Part shown: piece after piece, positions 59,410-64,000 of the stretch
How positions within the stretch are numbered: position 1 is the stretch's first letter
Layout of the letters: each line of letters starts with the position of its first letter
Assembly: GCF_049546785.1 (NCBI RefSeq)
Contig: NZ_JBMWAN010000001.1
Coordinates: forward strand, 868,001 to 932,000
Source: Nitrospira_D sp035465795
GTDB taxonomy: Bacteria > Nitrospirota > Nitrospiria > Nitrospirales > Nitrospiraceae
Length of the DNA stretch: 64,000 nt
Direction: 5' to 3'
Position numbers and translations under genes: made by a program
The notes under the pieces: model-generated
Told to the model about the DNA's origin: nothing
Databases searched by the model: none
Seen by the model: only the letters and a program-made list of their open reading frames with translations

Positions 59410-60732
59410 ATGGCCCAGATTTTCCCGTTTCGCGGTGCGCTCTACGATGCCGGTATTGCCGGTGCGGCACGCGACGTTGTCGCTCCTCCCTACGACATTA
59501 TCGACGCGGGCGGCCAGCAGGCGCTCTACAACCGCAACCCGCATAACGTCATTCGCCTGGAATTGGGCATGGACCAGCCGGGCGACGGTCCGACCAACAA
59601 CCGTTACACCAGAGCCGCCGCGACACTGTCCCAGTGGATGCAATCCGGCGCGCTGAAGCGGGATCCGCAACCGGCGATCTACTATCACACCATCGAATAT
59701 GTGCCGCCGGGAGCCGATCCGAACGGACCGAGAAAAACCCTGCGGGGTTTCCTCGCCACGTTCAAGCTGGAAGAGTTCGGCACGGGAGCGATCTATCCGC
59801 ATGAAAACACCAGAGCGGCGGCCAAGACCGACCGGTTGAATTTGATGGAAGCCTGCCGGGCGAACTTCAGCCCGATCTGGTCGCTCTACTCCGATCCGCA
59901 GGACGCCATCCTGTCCGCGCTGGCGCAGGCCGCCAAGACCGCCGCCCCCCGCATCACCTTTCGCGACGATGTCGGATTCGAACAGCGTCTCTGGGCGATC
60001 AACGACCCTGCCATCACCAGGCAAATCGTCGCCGCCATGGCCAGCAAACCCATTTTCATCGCCGATGGCCATCATCGCTACGAAACGGCGCTGAATTACC
60101 AGAAGCTTCGCCGCCAGCAGGCCGGCAACGTAGAGGGACTCCAGCCCTACGACAGCGTCCTCATGCTCTTCACGCCGATCGAAGATCCGGGGCTCACCGT
60201 GCTGCCGACGCACCGCGTGACGACGACCCCGCTGCCGTCGTTCGATGAGGTGAAGGCCCTCTTCGCGGACACCTTCGATCTGCAGGAATATCCGTTCACC
60301 GGCCAGACCCAATCGACGATGCGCCGGCAATTCATCGAGGCGCTGCGCACGAAAGGCCGGACGGCGCCGATATTCGGGCTCGCGCTGAAGGGACGAGACA
60401 CCTATCTGACGCTGGAGCTCAAGCCCGCGCACCGCCCGCCGGCCGGCGCGTCGCCGCGCACCAAGCTCGACGTCTCGCTCCTGCAACAGTTAGTCGTGGC
60501 CAGACTCTGTCCCACGCAACAGGAACAGGAAGCCATTCTCTACACCAAAGACGACGACGAAGCCCTGAATTGGGCGGCCAGCGGAACGGGCACCGGGGCG
60601 TTGCTGTTGAACGCGACGAAGGTGAGCGAGGTCAAGGATGTGGCCACCGCCGGCGAGCGGATGCCCCACAAGTCCACCTACTTCTTCCCGAAGCCGCTGA
60701 CGGGTCTGGTTATGAATGTGATGGAGGGCTAG
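59410..60732 (+). CDS. DUF1015 family protein
   Basis: 440 residues from ATG 59410. IFPFRGALYDAG, VVAPPYDIID, NPHNVIRLELG, YPHENTRAAAKTDRLNLMEACRANFSPIW, FIADGHHRYETAL and the KSTYFFPKPLTGLVM end are hallmark DUF1015 segments. The DGHHRYETA motif suggests a metal- or phosphate-binding site. Function is not established for the family. Confidence 0.9.
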   Translation: MAQIFPFRGALYDAGIAGAARDVVAPPYDIIDAGGQQALYNRNPHNVIRLELGMDQPGDGPTNNRYTRAAATLSQWMQSGALKRDPQPAIYYHTIEYVPPGADPNGPRKTLRGFLATFKLEEFGTGAIYPHENTRAAAKTDRLNLMEACRANFSPIWSLYSDPQDAILSALAQAAKTAAPRITFRDDVGFEQRLWAINDPAITRQIVAAMASKPIFIADGHHRYETALNYQKLRRQQAGNVEGLQPYDSVLMLFTPIEDPGLTVLPTHRVTTTPLPSFDEVKALFADTFDLQEYPFTGQTQSTMRRQFIEALRTKGRTAPIFGLALKGRDTYLTLELKPAHRPPAGASPRTKLDVSLLQQLVVARLCPTQQEQEAILYTKDDDEALNWAASGTGTGALLLNATKVSEVKDVATAGERMPHKSTYFFPKPLTGLVMNVMEG

Positions 60733-60811
60733 AGGCAAGAGGCACGGGGCAGGCCGGCCATCGAATTCCTCCTCGCCCAGCGCCTCGCACCCCTCGCCTC
60801 GCTGAAGCGTA

Positions 60812-62212
60812 ATGAAGGCCAAGATCCTCATCGTCGACGACAACGCCGATATCATCACGGTGCTGGAGGACCGGCTGCAGGCCTCCGGCTACAGCACAGT
60901 CGTCGCCAGAGACGGCCAACAGGCGCTCGAACAGATCGAGCAGGAATCGCCGAACCTCATCCTGCTGGATCTCGACCTGCCGAAACTGACCGGCATCGAG
61001 GTCCTCAAACGACTCTCGCAGATCAAACAGGTCGAAGAACTCCCCGTCATCGTGATGACCGCCCATGGCTCGGTCAACGCCGCGGTCGAGGCAATGAAAG
61101 AGGGCGCCTACGACTTTCTCACCAAACCCCTCGACAAAGACCACCTGCTGATCGTCATCCGGAAAGCGCTCGAGCGTGATTCGCTTAAACGCCAGGTCGC
61201 CTATCTCCGGTCGGAAGTGGACGGCCGGTACGCCAGAATCATCGGCCACAGCACCTCGGTCCGGTCCGTCGTGGAGGCGGCGCAGCGGGCCGCGCGATCG
61301 GACGCCAGCGTGCTGCTGCTGGGTGAAAGCGGAACCGGGAAGGAATTGTTCGCCCGCTCCATCCATCAGTGGAGCCATCGTCACGCGATGCCCCTCGTCG
61401 TGATCAACTGCGTCGCGCTGACGGAGACGCTGCTGGAGAACGAGCTGTTCGGCCACGAACGCGGAGCGTTCACGGGCGCCGACCGCCTGCAGAAGGGCAA
61501 GCTGGAAATGGCGGACGGCGGCACCGTCTTCCTCGACGAAATCGGGGACATGCCCTTGCCGCTGCAGGCCAAGTTGCTGCGGGTGCTCCAAGACCGCGAA
61601 TTCCAGCGGGTCGGCGGCACGCGAACCGTCTCGGTCAACATCCGCATTATTGCCGCGACGAATAAGGATCTCCGGCAAGCCGTCAAAACGGGGCAGTTCC
61701 GCGAGGATCTCTATTTCCGTCTCAACGTCATCAGCCTCACCCTGCCGCCGCTCAGAGACCGGCGAACCGATATTCCCGCGCTCGCTCAATTTTTTCTTGA
61801 GCGGCATGCCAGAGAGGCCAAGCGCCCCGCCATCACCCTGAGTCCGACATCCATGGACGCGCTGACCCGGCACCCCTGGCCAGGCAACATCCGCGAATTG
61901 GAGAACGTGATTGCCAGAGCGGTCGTCCTGAGCCCGACCGATCTCATCGAGCCCGACGTCCTCGCCCTGGCTCCGGAAGACGCCCATCTCTGCGGACCAC
62001 ACAACGGCGCCCTGCCCTATCTGGAGTTGCCCTACCACGAGTCGATGGACGAACATAGCCGCCACATCATTGCACGGGCGATTGAAAAAGCGGAGGGGAA
62101 TCAGACGAGAGCGGCGGAATATCTCAAACTGCAACGAACCTATCTGGCCCGACTCCTCAAGCAACAGCGGGACCGGCAGGAGGGGAAAGTCGAGAGCGAA
62201 GCGGAACCCTGA
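60812..62212 (+). CDS. NtrC-family response regulator (REC + sigma-54 AAA + Fis HTH)
   Basis: 466 residues. The receiver (1-120) has D10-D11, phospho-acceptor D53 and K105. The sigma-54 domain (about 140-370) has Walker A GESGTGKE (171-178), an intact GAFTGA loop, VFLDEIGDMP and HPWPGNIREL. The C-terminal Fis-type helix-turn-helix is at about 415-450 (GNQTRAAEYLKLQRTYLARLLK). It activates a sigma-54 promoter when phosphorylated. No histidine kinase is adjacent, and its target is not evident. Confidence 0.92.
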   Translation: MKAKILIVDDNADIITVLEDRLQASGYSTVVARDGQQALEQIEQESPNLILLDLDLPKLTGIEVLKRLSQIKQVEELPVIVMTAHGSVNAAVEAMKEGAYDFLTKPLDKDHLLIVIRKALERDSLKRQVAYLRSEVDGRYARIIGHSTSVRSVVEAAQRAARSDASVLLLGESGTGKELFARSIHQWSHRHAMPLVVINCVALTETLLENELFGHERGAFTGADRLQKGKLEMADGGTVFLDEIGDMPLPLQAKLLRVLQDREFQRVGGTRTVSVNIRIIAATNKDLRQAVKTGQFREDLYFRLNVISLTLPPLRDRRTDIPALAQFFLERHAREAKRPAITLSPTSMDALTRHPWPGNIRELENVIARAVVLSPTDLIEPDVLALAPEDAHLCGPHNGALPYLELPYHESMDEHSRHIIARAIEKAEGNQTRAAEYLKLQRTYLARLLKQQRDRQEGKVESEAEP

Positions 62213-62225
62213 ATATGGCGGGGAA

Positions 62226-62969
62226 TCAGCCGGGCACGTCCTGCCGATCCTCTATGCGGATGCGTCCGGCCATGACATCCCGCTCTGTCTGCGCATAGCG
62301 CTCGGGCGTGCCGACATCGGACCAGTAGCCCGTCAAATCATACCCCAGCACCGTCTCGCCCCGCAGGATCGCCCCCACATAGGGATCGATGATCGATGAC
62401 GCCACCCCTTTCGGCACGCCCCGAAGAATCCGGGGATGCAGAATGTGGATCCCCGCAAACATGCGGGGCTTGGTCGAAACAGGGTCCGGCACCCCCTTCC
62501 CTGTGATCCGTACAATCCGGTCTTCTTCCCCCACTTCAACCAGCCCCCACTGAACCGCTTCGGGATCTTCACGCACGACCAGCGTCGCGACGGCGTTGCG
62601 TTCACGATGAAATGCGCAGAGGGCGCTCAGATCCAGATCGAAGAGCGTGTCTCCGTTCAACACCAGCACGGTGTCGTTCGCGAAGTACCCTTCCGCCTGC
62701 TTGATTCCACCGCCGGTTCCCAGAATCACAGGCTCACGCGAGTAGATCAGCCGCAGCCCGAATTTCGATCCGTTGCCGAGCGCCTGCTCGATCATCGGCC
62801 CGAGATGGTGCAGATTGATCACGACCTCGTGAAACCCGTGGTGCTTGAGCAACAGCAGATTCCAGACGATGAGCGGGGTTCCGCCGACAGGGATCAGCGG
62901 TTTGGGAATCGTGTTGGTCAATGGCCTGAGGCGAGTCCCGAGACCCGCCGCGAGAATCATGGCTTTCAT
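62226..62969 (-). CDS. Nucleotidyltransferase, MurU-like (sugar-1-phosphate)
   Basis: 247 residues. The N-terminal AMILAAGLGTRLRPLTNTIPKPLIPVG pattern is the sugar-nucleotidyltransferase signature, then LGTGGGIKQAEG and LVLNGDTLFDLDL. The hexapeptide end is not prominent. Immediately followed upstream (minus strand) by an AmgK-like kinase gene; the MurU/AmgK pair recycles N-acetylmuramic acid from peptidoglycan into UDP-MurNAc. Other sugar phosphates remain possible. Confidence 0.82.
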   Translation of the reverse strand: MKAMILAAGLGTRLRPLTNTIPKPLIPVGGTPLIVWNLLLLKHHGFHEVVINLHHLGPMIEQALGNGSKFGLRLIYSREPVILGTGGGIKQAEGYFANDTVLVLNGDTLFDLDLSALCAFHRERNAVATLVVREDPEAVQWGLVEVGEEDRIVRITGKGVPDPVSTKPRMFAGIHILHPRILRGVPKGVASSIIDPYVGAILRGETVLGYDLTGYWSDVGTPERYAQTERDVMAGRIRIEDRQDVPG

Positions 62970-63054
62970 GTGAGAAGTGATCGGTAAGGAGTGATGGGTG
63001 ATGGGTCGGTCTCGAGCGACATCATCTGGGCCTCTGGGTTCAGCTCATCACCGA
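62970..63054. repeat. Short direct and inverted repeats between the MurU- and AmgK-like genes
   Basis: GTGATGGGTGATGGGT (period 7) and an AGTGATCGGT ... ACCGATCACT inverted pair lie in the 85-bp gap. Confidence 0.45.
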
Positions 63055-64000
63055 TCACTGAAGCTCGGGCACATACGGGGTGAGGTGTTTACGCAGCACC
63101 GCGAGTTCGGGGTAACGCTGCAGATTGCGCTTCACATAACTCAACACGCGCGGAATATCCGCAAGAAACTTGGAGTTCCCCTTGACCCGATCGATATAGA
63201 CGAACCGGCCGGCCGCCTTCAGATTCCGCTGGATGCTGGTCAGATCGAAGAGCCGCCGAAATGCGTCGCGGTTGGTCCAGACATGCCGCTGTTCCGCCAG
63301 CTGATCAAGATAGTACCCGACCAGCTGATCGATCAGGGCCTCGTCCAATTGGATGTAGGCGTCGCGCAACAAGGAGGCCAGGTCATACGTCGCCGGGCCC
63401 AGCAGCGCATCCTGGAAATCGATCACGCCGAGACGCAGGCCATCGACCATCAAATTACGGGAATGAAAGTCCCGATGGGCAAAGACGTGCGGCTGTCCGG
63501 CCAACAGATCGGCAATCTTACCGAACTCGTTCCGGATGACCGTCGCATCTCCGTCCGGGATCGGCTGCCCCCGCCTCGCCTCAATCCCGTATTCGACAAA
63601 GTGCTCAAACTCCCACATGAGCAACGGCGCATCGAAACTCCGGTGGAACGCCAGGCAGCCTGGATCGGCCGGAGTCGTAGCCTTCACCTGCATCTGCACC
63701 AGCACATTGATGGCTTGCCTGTATCGGGACTCCACGGTCGGCCCGTCAGCCTCCCGCACCGCCTCGGCCAGCGTCAGGTCCCCGAAATCCTCCAGATAGA
63801 GCAACCCCGCCGCCTGGTCATAGACATGCAGCCGGGGCACCGACACGCCGGCCTTCGCCAGATGCGACAAAATATTCAGGAACGGCAACTCGGCGATCTG
63901 GTGCGTCGCGCCGCTGACCGCTTCCTCCGACTGTTTGAACCCTTCCGGCTCCGCGAGCTGCATGAGGATGACGGAGTGCGGCGGGCCGCCCGTCAGGACC
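63055..64000 (-). CDS. AmgK-like sugar kinase (aminoglycoside phosphotransferase fold), partial
   Basis: At least 314 codons. The frame stays open to the window edge and the upstream residues (LTGGPPHSVILMQLAEPEG) fit the N-lobe of AmgK, so the true start lies beyond 64000; ATG 63963 is probably internal. The catalytic loop is FAHRDFHSRNLMVD and the metal-binding DFG-equivalent is GVIDFQDALLGPATYDLASLLRDAY. This matches anomeric MurNAc/GlcNAc kinase AmgK, upstream of and close to a MurU-like gene, which supports peptidoglycan sugar recycling. Confidence 0.83.
   Translation of the reverse strand, partial: VLTGGPPHSVILMQLAEPEGFKQSEEAVSGATHQIAELPFLNILSHLAKAGVSVPRLHVYDQAAGLLYLEDFGDLTLAEAVREADGPTVESRYRQAINVLVQMQVKATTPADPGCLAFHRSFDAPLLMWEFEHFVEYGIEARRGQPIPDGDATVIRNEFGKIADLLAGQPHVFAHRDFHSRNLMVDGLRLGVIDFQDALLGPATYDLASLLRDAYIQLDEALIDQLVGYYLDQLAEQRHVWTNRDAFRRLFDLTSIQRNLKAAGRFVYIDRVKGNSKFLADIPRVLSYVKRNLQRYPELAVLRKHLTPYVPELQ

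Overview
The window is a chromosomal segment of a Gram-negative, GC-rich bacterium. The gene content and order fit Nitrospira (phylum Nitrospirota) best: a full tol-pal operon, a Tat / molybdenum-cofactor / multiheme cytochrome cluster, DUF1015 and DUF5069 genes, an RRM-type glycine-rich RNA-binding protein, and a DevBCA-like exporter under a sigma-54 activator. This assignment is inferred from family content; no rRNA or nitrite oxidoreductase gene is present to confirm it. Genes are dense and mostly ordinary housekeeping. I see no CRISPR array, no insertion sequence and no prophage.

Layout. (1) 1-5.8 kb: the tail of an NFACT-type protein, then a two-GAF sigma-54 activator flanked by three copies of the operator TGCC-N8-GGCA, then a well-spaced -24/-12 promoter driving a tightly overlapping four-gene operon (unknown small protein, DevC-like permease, ATPase, HlyD-like adaptor). 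(2) 6-7.7 kb: a lone receiver protein, an Fe(II)/2-oxoglutarate oxygenase and an RRM protein with a clear terminator. (3) 8-16.2 kb, minus strand: HtrA, TatC, an Nbp35/Mrp-like Fe-S carrier, MoeA, MobB, a hexaheme NapC-like cytochrome and an ABC-2 exporter, a set suited to maturing exported Mo/Fe-S/haem enzymes. (4) 16.8-18.8 kb: a caspase-fold lipoprotein lacking both catalytic residues, and a small cytochrome c with a near-consensus promoter. (5) 19.3-32.3 kb, minus strand: tolQ-tolR-tolA-tolB-pal, two CpoB-like lipoproteins, mutL, miaA, mtnP, a PfkB kinase, a PilF-like TPR lipoprotein and RodZ, preceded by tRNA-Val, tRNA-Asp and xerD. (6) 33.9-37.8 kb: LpoA-like protein, site-2 protease and trpS. 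(7) 38-51.6 kb: a more accessory stretch of small envelope proteins, hydrolases, PilZ, DUF433, DUF72 and other poorly known genes. (8) 51.8-64 kb: gltD/gltB, polyprenyl diphosphate synthase, DUF1015, an NtrC-type regulator and a MurU/AmgK-like pair for cell-wall sugar recycling.

The most unusual signal is that four places carry short, diverged duplications of a gene END or START next to the intact gene: trpS (36.6 kb), a metallo-beta-lactamase-fold gene (40.5 kb), pilZ/DUF433 (50.1-50.9 kb) and gltB (57.8-58.0 kb). At trpS and gltB the duplication leaves a 48- or 58-codon open mini-ORF that begins like the downstream enzyme and stops exactly on its start codon (ATGA overlap). These could be scars of tandem-duplication/deletion events or functional coupled leader ORFs. 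Other leads are the sigma-54 circuit, the pseudo-caspase lipoprotein, and three promoters predicted to start transcription at or within three bases of the start codon.
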